Positions 10,014 to 18,071 of a DNA stretch of 55,682 bases are shown here, in pieces (position 1 is the stretch's first letter; each line of letters begins with the position of its first letter). The position numbers and the translations under genes were made by a program. The notes below the pieces were generated by a model, which did no database searches, had not been told where the DNA came from, and was given only the letters and a program-made list of their open reading frames with translations. Source of the DNA: Pseudomonas fluvialis (GTDB taxonomy: Bacteria; Pseudomonadota; Gammaproteobacteria; Pseudomonadales; Pseudomonadaceae); assembly GCF_002234375.1 (NCBI RefSeq), contig NZ_NMQV01000018.1, positions 1 to 55,682 of the forward strand. Direction: 5' to 3'.

Positions 10014-10964
10014 TCATCCCTGTGCCGCGGGGGCCTGGAACACCATGGCCTTCAGCGCGCACTGCGGGTCGCGGTCAGCGAACTCCGGCGGATTGTCCAG
10101 GCGCTGCACGAACTGCAGGCTGGGCGCGGCCTCGGCCATGCTGTGCAGGAGAAACTCAGTGCCGACTTCCGGGGCGTTCACGCAGGCCAGCACCAGGCCC
10201 TGCGGGGCGAGCAGTTCGGGCAGCCGGCGCAGTACGCGGGGGTAGTCCTGGCTGAGTACGAAGCTGCCTTTCTGCAGGCTCGGCGGGTCGATGATGATCA
10301 GGTCGTAGGGGCCGAGCTTGCGCAGCTTGCCCCAGGAGCGGAACAGCTCATGGCCGAGAAAACTCACCCGCTCCAGAGGCTGGCCGTTCAGCCGGTGGTT
10401 GTCGCGGCCCCGGCTGAGCGCGGCGCGGGCCATGTCCAGGTTGACCACCTGCTGCGCGCCGCCGGCCAGCGCCGCCACGGAAAAGCCACAGGTGTAGGCG
10501 AACAGGTTGAGTACCCGGCGTCCGGCGGCCTGCTCGCGCACCCACTGGCGGCCCAGGCGCATATCGAGGAACAGGCCGTTGTTCTGCTTGCTGCCCAGGT
10601 CGAGCAGATAGTGCAGGCCCTGCTCGCTGACCTGGCACTGTTGCACGGGCGTGCCGTGCAGCCACAGCGCCGGGCTGTCGGCCAGGTAGCGCAACTGCAG
10701 GAGCAGGCGCTCGGCGCCGCTGCTGGCCCACTGTGGCTGGCGGGTCAGCGCGTGCAGGCTGTCCTGCAGCGCGGCCAGTGCCGCCGCGCCGGGGTCGCGG
10801 TACAGGCAGACCAGCAGCGTGCCCTGCAGCCAGTCCACGGTTAGCTGTTCCAGCCCCGGCCAGCAGCGCCCGCGGCCGTGCAGCAGGCGGCGCACCTCGC
10901 TGGGCGGCGAGGCGAGGCACTGCAACAGGTGCTGCTGCAAGGTGGCGAGAACGTCTGGAGTCAT
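10014..10964 (-). CDS. Class I SAM-dependent methyltransferase (RlmI/RlmK-like)
   Basis: This 316-residue protein is a Rossmann-fold methyltransferase of the family that includes the large-subunit rRNA cytosine/guanine methyltransferases RlmI and RlmK. The SAM-binding motif I region is RVLNLFAYTCGFSVAALAGG (about 149-168). A DPPSL catalytic motif occurs in LIIIDPPSLQKGSF, and NNGLFLDMR (about residues 129-137) is characteristic of the family. No PUA domain is evident at the N-terminus, so it resembles the stand-alone C-terminal half. The substrate is inferred to be rRNA but cannot be read from the sequence. It lies 54 bp downstream of the acylase gene and 38 bp upstream of recC, on the same strand as both. 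Confidence 0.85.
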   Translation of the reverse strand: MTPDVLATLQQHLLQCLASPPSEVRRLLHGRGRCWPGLEQLTVDWLQGTLLVCLYRDPGAAALAALQDSLHALTRQPQWASSGAERLLLQLRYLADSPALWLHGTPVQQCQVSEQGLHYLLDLGSKQNNGLFLDMRLGRQWVREQAAGRRVLNLFAYTCGFSVAALAGGAQQVVNLDMARAALSRGRDNHRLNGQPLERVSFLGHELFRSWGKLRKLGPYDLIIIDPPSLQKGSFVLSQDYPRVLRRLPELLAPQGLVLACVNAPEVGTEFLLHSMAEAAPSLQFVQRLDNPPEFADRDPQCALKAMVFQAPAAQG

Positions 10965-11018
10965 GTGCTGGGCCTGCTGAGTGGGGCGGGCATTTTACGC
11001 GCTGCTGGCGCGCCGTGC

Positions 11019-13382
11019 TCAGGGGGCGGCCGGCTCTAGCAGCAACAGGCCGCGACTGTGCTGGCGGATGGCCTGCGGGCTGCTGTGCATGGGTTGGTAG
11101 CGCCCCTCCAGGTAGTCGCTGGCCTGGTCGCGGTAATGCCGGTCGAAGCGCACGCCAGTTTGTCCGAGCGGGTTAATGCCGAGTGCCGTATGGCTGTCGG
11201 CCAGGTCGATCAGGCGCCGCGTGGATGGCCCGTAGACCACCGGCCAGGGCGCCGGGCCGAGCTTGTGCGAGAGGTTGTTGGGGGTTTCGTGACCGCCGGG
11301 GGCAGGGAACGGGCCGACATTGAACAGCCAGCTCAAGGGGGCCTTGACCCCCAGCGGGTGCGGGTGGCTGAGGCGATGGGCCTGCCCCCACTGCCAGTCG
11401 CTGCGCGGGCCGAGCTGCGCATCGAGATGCGCCAGGCTGGCGCGCCAGGCCCGGACGATGATCTCCGGCGGCGTCTCGCGGCTTGCCGTGTCGCGGCGGT
11501 CCCACCAGGGGCTGAGCGGGTCGGCCAGCAGGCGCGGCAGGGCGCTGTCGATCACCCGGGTCTGCAGCAGGTTGTCGAAGAAGGCGTCGCCCAGCTCGTC
11601 ATGGAGGATTTCCCGGGTCAGCTGGTAGAGCAGCTGGTTGAACAGCACTGCGGCGCGCGAGTCGAGCGTATGGCTGCCGTCCCAGCGGGCCAGTTCCTCG
11701 ACCAGGGCCTGTTCATCGGCGCTGGCTGTCGCACGCAGGGTGTCGAGCAGGCTGGCCAGCACCCGCTGCGGGTAGCCGCTGGCGCTGTCCAGTTGCAGCG
11801 CCTGGCTGTTCTGCAGGTCCCAGCGCACGCCGGGCTGGCGCAGCTGGCGGTCGAGCTGCGCGGCGCGGTCGGCGAGGTTGTAGTAGCCGGGCACGGCTAC
11901 ATCCTGCGGCGCCTGGTTGGCCGACAGCACATAGCCGCGTGGCGGGTTGACCTCCTGGGGATTGGCGCTGAACGGCAGGAAACCGTCCTTGCGGGCCTCG
12001 CCACGGCTGGCATCGAGGATGAACGCCGGGTCGACGCCGGCCGGGCGGCGCGGCAGGTGCGCCGCCGCCCACCAAGCGATATCGCCGTCGGCACTGGCCC
12101 ACACCAGGTTCAGCCCCGGTGCACCGATCAGCGCAGCAGCGGCTTCGGCGCGCGGCAGGCTGTCGGCGCGGTTGAGCTGGTAGAAAGCGTCGAGCAGCGG
12201 GTTGTCGCTTTCCAGAAAGGCCCACCACATGGCCAGCGGCGTGTCGCCCTGGGGGTTGGGCAGCGCCGCGTTGATCAGCGGGCCGTTGGGCGAACGGTAC
12301 AGGGTGAGGCGGTGTGGCGCGGCGTCCTTGACCAGGATGGTCTCCTGCTCGACCTGCAGGTCCACCCAGCGCCCTGCATGCCAGACCTGCAGCGGGTTGT
12401 CCGGGTTGCGCCGCTCGGCGATCAGGTCGAGGTCATCGTTCTGGAACATGGTGATGCTCCAGGCGAAGCGCTGGTTGAACCCCAGCAGGGCGTGCGGGTT
12501 GAGCGCCTGGAAGTGGCCATAGAGTTCCAGGCCCGGGCTGCTCAGGTGCGCTTCGTACCACACCGCCGGCGCGGCAAAGCGAATGTGCGGGTCACCGGCC
12601 AGCAGCGGCTTGCCGCTGGCCGTATGGGTGCCGGCGATGGCCCAGGCGTTGCTGCCCTCGAACTGCGGCAGGCCGCTTTGCGCCAGGCTGTTCAGGCTCA
12701 GGCTGGCCAGTTGCTGCAGGTCGTGCCAGTCGCCTTCTGTCAGCGGCAGGGCGGCGCTGCTCGCGGTGTTTTCCATGAATGGCGCCAGGTAAGCGGCGCC
12801 CAGCTGGTCGCGGATATGCGTGAGCAACGGCTCGCTGCGCAGCGCGGCGGCGAAGCTGTAGGCCATGTAGCCGGCGATGGCCAGGCTGTCCTCGGCGCTG
12901 AACGGGCGCGGCTCCAGGCCGAGCAGGTCGAACTCCAGCGGTGCCGGGCGGCTCGCCTGGTAGTGGTTGACCCCCTCCAGATAGGCCTGCAACGCCAGGA
13001 AGGCCGGGCTCTGCTGGTCGCTGCGCGCCACGTACTGGCGGGCGTGCTGGCGCAGGCGCAGGGTGCGGAACAGCCGGTCGGTATCCAGCAGTGCCGCGCC
13101 GAACACCTCGGCCAGCTCGCCATTGGCCAGGCGGCGCAGCATCTCCATCTGGAACAGGCGGTCCTGGGCATGCACGAAGCCCAGCGCCCGGTACAGGTCG
13201 GCGTCGTTCTGCGCACGGATATGCGGCACCCCGCGCTCGTCGTAGCGCACCTCTACCGTCGCCTGCAGGCCAGGCATGCGCAACCGTCCGTCGCGCAGCG
13301 GCTGCTTGTCGGCCAGGTAATAAGCTGCCAGCCCGAGCAGGGCGACGAGCAACAGCAGGGCAGACAGCAACAGGCGTTTCAT
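11019..13382 (-). CDS. Penicillin acylase family Ntn-hydrolase
   Basis: The 787-residue precursor belongs to the penicillin amidase (peptidase S45) family, periplasmic Ntn-hydrolases that include acyl-homoserine-lactone acylases. An N-terminal hydrophobic anchor or signal (about residues 3-24) is followed by the alpha chain with the family motif GVPHIRAQNDADLYRALGFV. The expected self-cleavage site is Gly-Ser in FEGSNAWAIAG, with Ser244 becoming the N-terminal nucleophile of the beta chain. SGKPLLAGDPHI follows, as usual. Substrate is uncertain: beta-lactam side chains, N-acyl amino acids or AHLs are all possible. An AGGAA ribosome site precedes the ATG. It is divergent from the HD-GYP gene across 180 bp. 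Confidence 0.9.
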   Translation of the reverse strand: MKRLLLSALLLLVALLGLAAYYLADKQPLRDGRLRMPGLQATVEVRYDERGVPHIRAQNDADLYRALGFVHAQDRLFQMEMLRRLANGELAEVFGAALLDTDRLFRTLRLRQHARQYVARSDQQSPAFLALQAYLEGVNHYQASRPAPLEFDLLGLEPRPFSAEDSLAIAGYMAYSFAAALRSEPLLTHIRDQLGAAYLAPFMENTASSAALPLTEGDWHDLQQLASLSLNSLAQSGLPQFEGSNAWAIAGTHTASGKPLLAGDPHIRFAAPAVWYEAHLSSPGLELYGHFQALNPHALLGFNQRFAWSITMFQNDDLDLIAERRNPDNPLQVWHAGRWVDLQVEQETILVKDAAPHRLTLYRSPNGPLINAALPNPQGDTPLAMWWAFLESDNPLLDAFYQLNRADSLPRAEAAAALIGAPGLNLVWASADGDIAWWAAAHLPRRPAGVDPAFILDASRGEARKDGFLPFSANPQEVNPPRGYVLSANQAPQDVAVPGYYNLADRAAQLDRQLRQPGVRWDLQNSQALQLDSASGYPQRVLASLLDTLRATASADEQALVEELARWDGSHTLDSRAAVLFNQLLYQLTREILHDELGDAFFDNLLQTRVIDSALPRLLADPLSPWWDRRDTASRETPPEIIVRAWRASLAHLDAQLGPRSDWQWGQAHRLSHPHPLGVKAPLSWLFNVGPFPAPGGHETPNNLSHKLGPAPWPVVYGPSTRRLIDLADSHTALGINPLGQTGVRFDRHYRDQASDYLEGRYQPMHSSPQAIRQHSRGLLLLEPAAP

Positions 13383-13562
13383 CGGTGCTTTTCCTGGGCA
13401 ACAAAACAGCGATTGTGCCGCTGCGGGTAGCCGCTGCCCAGTGCTCGCGGCTGCTAGACTGACTATTGCAAAGCACCTCGCCGCCCATAGGAAAAAGCCA
13501 TTGGCCGTGTGTGGACAAGGCTGCTTTCATGCCGCCCCACGATACCCCCTGGAGTTGCCTTG

Positions 13563-14798
13563 ATGGGCGATGATGTACGCAACGACCGCCTCAAGGTCGA
13601 CACCAGCCAGTTGCAGATCGGCATGTTCGTGGTCGAGCTGGATCGCCCCTGGACGCATACCAACTTCCTTTACCAGGGCTTCCGTATCCGCCAGGCCGAG
13701 GAAATCCGCCTGCTCCAGGAAGCCTGCGCCTATGTGTGGGTGGATGCCCGCCGTACGCAAAGCAGTAGCGAGCAGGCGCTGGAAAATGCCGCGCAACAGG
13801 CGCCGCTTCAGGCGCAGATCGCCAAGGTCGAGTTCAACCAGGCGGTCGACCAGGCTGCGCCGGTCTGGCATGCCGCCCGCGAGGAATCGTTGCGCATCCT
13901 GCAGGCGGTCAAGCTGGGCCAGGAGCTCGACGTGGCGGCCGTCAAGACGGTGGTCAAGGCGTGTGTCGACAGCATCCTCAGCAACCCGTCGGCCATGCTC
14001 TGGCTGGCGCGCATCAAGAACAGCGACGACTACACCGCCGAACACTCGCTGCGCGTGGCCATCCTCTCCATTGCCCTGGGGCGCGAGCTGGGCCTGCCGG
14101 CCTACCAGCTGGAACAGCTTGGGGTTTGCGGCATGTTGCATGACGTGGGCAAGATCAAGGTGCCCAGCGCCATTCTCAACAAGCCCGGAGCACTGACCAG
14201 CGAAGAGCTGCGCATCATGCAAAGCCACGCCAGCGAGGGGCGCAAACTGCTGATGAGCAACCAGCAGGTCACCGCCGCCACGGTCGACGTGGCCTACACC
14301 CATCACGAGCGCCTGGATGGCCGCGGTTACCCGCGCGGGCTGGATGCCAGCCGCATTCCCTATTTCGCCAAGCTGGTGGCGGTGGTCGACAGCTACGACG
14401 CGATCAACAGCGACCGCATCTACAGCAAGGGGCGCTCCAGCCTGGAATCCCTGCGCATCCTGCTGGATGCCGCCAACACCCACTTCGACGAAGAACTGGT
14501 AGGCCATTTCATCCGCATGATCGGCATCTACCCGCCCGGCGAGATTGCCGAATTCAGCAATGGCGAAGTCGGCATCGTCATCGGCTGCGACCCACAGAGC
14601 AAACTCAAGCCGCGCGTGCTGGTCGTGCTGGACGCCCAGCAGCAGCACTGCCGCGAGCGGATTGTCGACCTGGCGCGTGGCGACCGCGACCCGGCCGGCC
14701 GCGCCTACCGTATCCGCGAAATCCATGGCAGCGGCGCCTTCGGCATCGACATCGAAGCCTACCGGCGCAAGGGCCTGGTCATTCCTCCGGGTCTTTAG
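13563..14798 (+). CDS. DUF3391 + HD-GYP cyclic-di-GMP phosphodiesterase
   Basis: The 411-residue protein has an N-terminal DUF3391 region (LKVDTSQLQIGMFVVELDRPW) and a C-terminal HD-GYP domain. All key metal and signature motifs look intact: EHSLRVA, the HD pair in GMLHDVGKIKVP, and THHERLDGRGYPRG. HD-GYP proteins hydrolyse cyclic-di-GMP and lower its level, usually favouring motility over attachment. The ATG at 13563 was chosen because GGAG lies about nine bases upstream and the DUF3391 homology begins right after it; the frame is open 54 bases further up. The 3' end overlaps the convergent DUF3079 gene by 20 bp. A functional tie to the cyclic-di-GMP-responsive pilus ATPase in this window is only inference. 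Confidence 0.92.
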   Translation: MGDDVRNDRLKVDTSQLQIGMFVVELDRPWTHTNFLYQGFRIRQAEEIRLLQEACAYVWVDARRTQSSSEQALENAAQQAPLQAQIAKVEFNQAVDQAAPVWHAAREESLRILQAVKLGQELDVAAVKTVVKACVDSILSNPSAMLWLARIKNSDDYTAEHSLRVAILSIALGRELGLPAYQLEQLGVCGMLHDVGKIKVPSAILNKPGALTSEELRIMQSHASEGRKLLMSNQQVTAATVDVAYTHHERLDGRGYPRGLDASRIPYFAKLVAVVDSYDAINSDRIYSKGRSSLESLRILLDAANTHFDEELVGHFIRMIGIYPPGEIAEFSNGEVGIVIGCDPQSKLKPRVLVVLDAQQQHCRERIVDLARGDRDPAGRAYRIREIHGSGAFGIDIEAYRRKGLVIPPGL

Positions 14799-14973
14799 CC
14801 GGCGGCGTCTCCACGCCCCAGGCCTCGGCCCAGTCCGCGCCGAAGGTTTCCGCTGGGTGCTGGGTGCGGTCCGTACCATTGCCACAGGCCAGCGCATCGG
14901 CCGGACAATAGCGATCACAGCCCCAGCAGATACGCTCGGGATGGGGCGGGTTGACAGGAAATTTCTTGGCCAT
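14779..14973 (-). CDS. Small four-cysteine DUF3079 protein
   Basis: The 64-residue product starts MAKKFPVNPPHPERICWGCD and matches the DUF3079 pattern as I know it; function is unknown. Four cysteines at residues 16, 19, 23 and 30 (C-x2-C-x3-C-x6-C) suggest binding of zinc or an iron-sulfur cluster, and the spacing recalls half a ferredoxin. The frame is open 24 codons upstream, but the ATG at 14973 is preceded by GGGAG at good spacing and starts the conserved sequence. It overlaps the 3' end of the HD-GYP gene by 20 bp. Confidence 0.78.
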   Translation of the reverse strand: MAKKFPVNPPHPERICWGCDRYCPADALACGNGTDRTQHPAETFGADWAEAWGVETPPAKDPEE

Positions 14974-15123
14974 GACAGCACTCCCGTAACAGGCGCTGAA
15001 CGTCGCGCCACGGTCTGTGGACAACTGCAATGGCGCGGATGTCACAGTCTGGGCTGTTTAGGCGACGTACGGGGGTGAGTGGCGGAGAAGCAGCCATTCA
15101 GGGGAGAACAGTAGGGTTAACTG

Positions 15124-16092
15124 CTAAGGCGTGAGTATTGACTCGCACTTTCGCCATTCTGCAGGCGTCTGTCCTACGTGGGTTTTGAACAGTCGCACGA
15201 AGAAACTTGCGTTTTCATAGCCCACTTCATAAGCAATGGCCTTGACCGACAGATTGCTCGCCAGAAGCAGCTTCTTGGCTTTGTCGATTCGCACTTTTTG
15301 CACATAGAGGTTGGGGGAAAGCCGAGTGGCCTGCTGGAAGCGGCGTTTCAGTGTGCGCTCAGCCAGCCCCACTTCATGCCCCATGCGCTCGATGGTGATG
15401 GCTTCGGCATGATGCGATTCGATCCAGTCCTGCAGCCTGAGAATCGCTTCGTCACAGTGATTGCGATGGCCGGGAAGAATGGGGTTGAGACGTTCGGGCG
15501 CCGAGACCAGCAGATGAGTGGCGCACAATTGTGCAAACTGATCACCACGCTCCTGGGCCAGGATCTCCAGCAGGGCATCGAAACCACCGTTCAGTGTCCC
15601 CGTGCTCCAGATATCGCCAGCCTGCAGGAAGGACTGCTGGGGGATAAATTGGCAGGCGGGGTAGCACTTCTTCAGCTGCCGTACATAAGCCCAGTGCGTA
15701 GCCAGCAGCCGATTTTCGGCAAGACCTGCCGCTGCCACAAAGCAAACTCCGGTGGTCATTGCCAGCAGGCGGGCTCCGCCCCGTTGGCGAGCGGTAAGCC
15801 AGGCCAGCACATTAGGCTCGGGAGTAAAGCCCGCAGCAAGGCGTACCCCCTCAACCGGGGGAATGATCAGCAGATCGTAGTCGTCCGCATCGCTTATGGC
15901 GGCATCGGGCTGGATCATGTGGCCACTGGCCGCACAAACCTCCGCACCGTCCGAGGAAAGCACTTTGACCGCATAGGTTTGTGCCAGGCCCAGATGCTGC
16001 TCAAGCAAGGCGACGATGCGGAAAAAATCCGTTGCAGAGAATACCCCCATGCCCCAACAGCCTTCGTAGGACAGAATTGCAACCTTCTTCAT
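15124..16092 (-). CDS. GlxA-family (DJ-1/PfpI + AraC) transcriptional regulator
   Basis: The 322-residue protein has an N-terminal class I glutamine-amidotransferase-like sensor domain (about 1-190). A strand-loop segment reads LLIIPPVEG and a Cys occurs in the nucleophile-elbow-like MTTGVCFVAAAGL. The C-terminal AraC-type double helix-turn-helix (about 215-315) includes GHEVGLAERTLKRRF and the signature AIAYEVGYENASFFVRLFK. Such regulators usually activate catabolic genes. It is divergent from the hotdog thioesterase gene across 117 bp and is probably that operon's regulator. The effector is unknown. Base composition by eye is less GC-rich than the recBCD region. Confidence 0.9.
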   Translation of the reverse strand: MKKVAILSYEGCWGMGVFSATDFFRIVALLEQHLGLAQTYAVKVLSSDGAEVCAASGHMIQPDAAISDADDYDLLIIPPVEGVRLAAGFTPEPNVLAWLTARQRGGARLLAMTTGVCFVAAAGLAENRLLATHWAYVRQLKKCYPACQFIPQQSFLQAGDIWSTGTLNGGFDALLEILAQERGDQFAQLCATHLLVSAPERLNPILPGHRNHCDEAILRLQDWIESHHAEAITIERMGHEVGLAERTLKRRFQQATRLSPNLYVQKVRIDKAKKLLLASNLSVKAIAYEVGYENASFFVRLFKTHVGQTPAEWRKCESILTP

Positions 16093-16209
16093 GAGCGATA
16101 TGGCCTGATCAGACTATCGATAATCCCTTTAGAACCCTGCTTTCGTTCTAACTCAAGAATACGCTGACTGACGTTCTTTTACAGATACCGCCAGGCGGTG
16201 GGAGGCAAG

Positions 16210-16593
16210 ATGCAAGCAGGTAGTACTGGCGCTCCGGATCACTTTGCCGAGCTTCTCGGGATCGAGTCGTTGCACAGCAGCTTCGAGCAGTCGGCGTGTC
16301 GGCTGCACATCGGAGAACAGCATCGCAATGCACTGGGCGGTATCCACGGCGGGCTGATCTTCTCCTTGGCTGATATCGCCTTTGCTGCGGCCTGCAATGC
16401 TGGTGCTGCGGTGTATATCGGTCTGCAGGCCGAGGTTCGCTATATGAGTAGAGCAGAGGGGGATGTACTGACCGCCACCGCTACCCTGATGGGAGGCTCA
16501 AGAAAAATCGCCCATTACCAAGTATTGGTGACGGACAGTCGGAGCACCCGTATTGCCCTGTTCAGCGCCTCGGCATATCGCCTTAGCGAGTAG
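16210..16593 (+). CDS. PaaI-like hotdog-fold thioesterase
   Basis: The 127-residue product has the hotdog signature of PaaI/YdiI-type acyl-CoA thioesterases: NALGGIHGGLIFSLADIAFAAACN, followed by VRYMSRAEGDVLTATAT. The family hydrolyses acyl- or aryl-CoA thioesters in the cytoplasm. An in-frame GTG lies at 16198, but ATG at 16210 is preferred because GGAGG (16201-16205) precedes it. The stop overlaps a possible GTG of the next gene by one base, so the two are almost certainly one operon controlled with the divergent GlxA-type regulator. Confidence 0.85.
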   Translation: MQAGSTGAPDHFAELLGIESLHSSFEQSACRLHIGEQHRNALGGIHGGLIFSLADIAFAAACNAGAAVYIGLQAEVRYMSRAEGDVLTATATLMGGSRKIAHYQVLVTDSRSTRIALFSASAYRLSE

Positions 16594-16607
16594 TGGAGCG
16601 CTATTCC

Positions 16608-17411
16608 ATGCAGCATATATCCACCTGCCAGCACTGGATCGACACTGAGCACGGACAGCTCTTTGCCCAAAGCTGGACTCCATCTGAGGCGTGTGGCGCT
16701 CCTATCGTGCTGTTGCACGACTCGCTGGGCTGCGTGGCCTTGTGGCGGGACTTCCCTGCTCGCCTGGCGCAGGCCAGTGGGCGCCGTGTGATCGCTTACG
16801 ACCGCCTGGGCTTTGGACGCTCTACCGCCTACTCGGGCAAGCTGCCGCCAAGCTTTATCGAGGATGAGGCTCATGGCAGTTTTCGCGCCCTTTGCCAACA
16901 ACTTGGCCTGAGCCGGTTCGTGTTGCTCGGTCATAGCGTCGGTGGCGGCATGGCAGTTAGCTGTGCGGCTGCTTATGCAGAGGCCTGCCGGGGACTAATC
17001 ACCGAATCTGCGCAAGCCTTCGTGGACACCGCGACGCTGGATGGGATTCGTATCGCAGAGCGGCAATTCGCAATGCCTGGGCAGTTGGAGCGATTACAGC
17101 GCTATCACGCCGAAAAAGCAGAGTGGGTGCTGCACGCCTGGATCGACACCTGGTTGTCGGACGCCTTTCGCCAGTGGAGCCTGGACGAGCAACTGGCCAA
17201 GGTCGAGTGCCCACTGCTTGCCCTGCATGGCGATCATGACGAGTACGGTTCGCGGCTCCATCCCGAGCGCATCTGTGCTTTGGCATCTGGCCCCAGTGAC
17301 CTGCAGATTCTGCTGGATTGCGGGCACGTGCCCCACCGCGAACACCCAGAAACAGTGCTGGCAGCCATCACTAGATTTCTCGCTCAATTAGATAATGCGG
17401 CGTTCACTTGA
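16608..17411 (+). CDS. Alpha/beta-hydrolase fold protein
   Basis: The 267-residue protein shows a full hydrolase triad: nucleophile elbow GHSVGG, acid in LALHGDHDEYG and His in CGHVPHREHPE. The oxyanion-loop segment is IVLLHDSLGC. Substrates may be esters, thioesters or ring-cleavage products. An upstream GTG at 16593 overlaps the previous stop, but the ATG at 16608 has GGAG about nine bases before it and is preferred. It forms an operon with the hotdog thioesterase, which suggests a short pathway that releases or clears acyl intermediates. The true substrate cannot be inferred. Confidence 0.85.
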   Translation: MQHISTCQHWIDTEHGQLFAQSWTPSEACGAPIVLLHDSLGCVALWRDFPARLAQASGRRVIAYDRLGFGRSTAYSGKLPPSFIEDEAHGSFRALCQQLGLSRFVLLGHSVGGGMAVSCAAAYAEACRGLITESAQAFVDTATLDGIRIAERQFAMPGQLERLQRYHAEKAEWVLHAWIDTWLSDAFRQWSLDEQLAKVECPLLALHGDHDEYGSRLHPERICALASGPSDLQILLDCGHVPHREHPETVLAAITRFLAQLDNAAFT

Positions 17412-17418
17412 GCCTTAC

Positions 17419-17433
17419 ACATCGATTCGATGT
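17419..17433. repeat. 15-bp palindrome ACATCGA-T-TCGATGT
   Basis: A perfect inverted repeat with seven-base arms and a single central T lies eight bases after the hydrolase stop and just ahead of the terminator hairpin of the opposing gene. It could be an operator, or a weak fold at the end of the hydrolase transcript. No T-run follows on the plus strand. Confidence 0.5.
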
Positions 17434-17468
17434 AAATTTAAATAACCAGCCGCTAGCAAAGCGGCTGG
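17434..17468 (-). terminator. Rho-independent terminator of the DUF4442 gene
   Basis: On the minus strand a hairpin with nine-base perfect arms (CCAGCCGCT / AGCGGCTGG, five-base loop) occupies 17446-17468. It is followed by the T-rich tail TTATTTAAATTT (17445-17434). It begins 12 bp after the stop of the DUF4442 gene, so it terminates that transcript and separates it from the convergent hydrolase. Confidence 0.85.
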
Positions 17469-17480
17469 CCGGCCAGCTGC

Positions 17481-17921
17481 TTAGCCAAGCTTTACGTTCA
17501 TGGTGATGCGCGCGGTAAAAACCTTCACGCCAGCCTCATCGAAAATCTCGACCGGAACCACCTTATCGCCCGCCGACTCCCAGTCGACGTCACTGCCGTC
17601 CGCGATTGCATGAACGGAGGTCTTGGCTTTAGCCAGATACTCGACGGTCATGCCTTTCGGAATCCATTTTGCGCCGCCAGGGATGGATACCTCGGTCATC
17701 ATGCCGCCGGCGAGTTCAGCCGCGTTGCACAGTGCGATAGCGTGGACGGAGGCGAGATGGTTGGTGATTTCTTTGCGGAAAGGCACTTTCACTTCAGCGC
17801 GACCGGGAGTCAGCACGGAAATTTCCGGGGTAATGGTGGCGAAGTAAGGGGCCATTTGGCAGGCCATGTTGCTGAAAGCGGAAGCGCCAACGCTTTGGTA
17901 CATGCCGAGAGTCTGGCTCAT
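17481..17921 (-). CDS. DUF4442 hotdog-fold protein
   Basis: The 146-residue product fits the DUF4442 group of hotdog-fold proteins, related to thioesterases. The central segment HLASVHAIALCNAAELAGGMM corresponds to the long hotdog helix, and VEYLAKAKTSVHAIAD to the following strands. Acyl-CoA thioesterase activity is plausible but not shown by any unique motif. An AGAGG ribosome site precedes the ATG at 17921. The gene is divergent from the TetR-type regulator across 150 bp containing clustered inverted repeats, so TetR control is likely. A strong terminator follows. Confidence 0.82.
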   Translation of the reverse strand: MSQTLGMYQSVGASAFSNMACQMAPYFATITPEISVLTPGRAEVKVPFRKEITNHLASVHAIALCNAAELAGGMMTEVSIPGGAKWIPKGMTVEYLAKAKTSVHAIADGSDVDWESAGDKVVPVEIFDEAGVKVFTARITMNVKLG

Positions 17922-17961
17922 GAAGGGTGACCTCTGATCTGGTGAACGGTAGGGTAAAAAA

Positions 17962-17998
17962 ACAGAACCGAATTCTGTTCTAGAACAATATTCTTGTT
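17962..17998. promoter_or_regulatory. Clustered inverted repeats, candidate TetR operator
   Basis: Three overlapping inverted repeats sit between the divergent DUF4442 and tetR-type genes: ACAGAA-N5-TTCTGT (17962-17978), the perfect TGTTCTAGAACA (17976-17987), and AACAA-N5-TTGTT (17984-17998). Their centres are about 10-11 bp apart, one helical turn. This is the usual place and look of an autoregulatory TetR operator; binding is inferred. Confidence 0.6.
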
Positions 17999-18071
17999 TC
18001 GGGGCGCCGTCAACGACTCGTACGGGCTCTCCGTTTCACTTACCATCGCGTTTTTCTAGCCGGACTGAAGA

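Noticed and set aside
15000..15123. An attachment-site copy of the tRNA-Arg 3' end at the far side of the accessory block
   Set aside because: Reading this stretch showed no recognisable copy of the GGATTCGAACCC-type tRNA end, and no integrase gene is present.
16188..16198. CCGCC-A-GGCGG palindrome just before the hotdog gene as an operator
   Set aside because: It is short, GC-only and abuts the ribosome site; without a second copy it cannot be told from chance.
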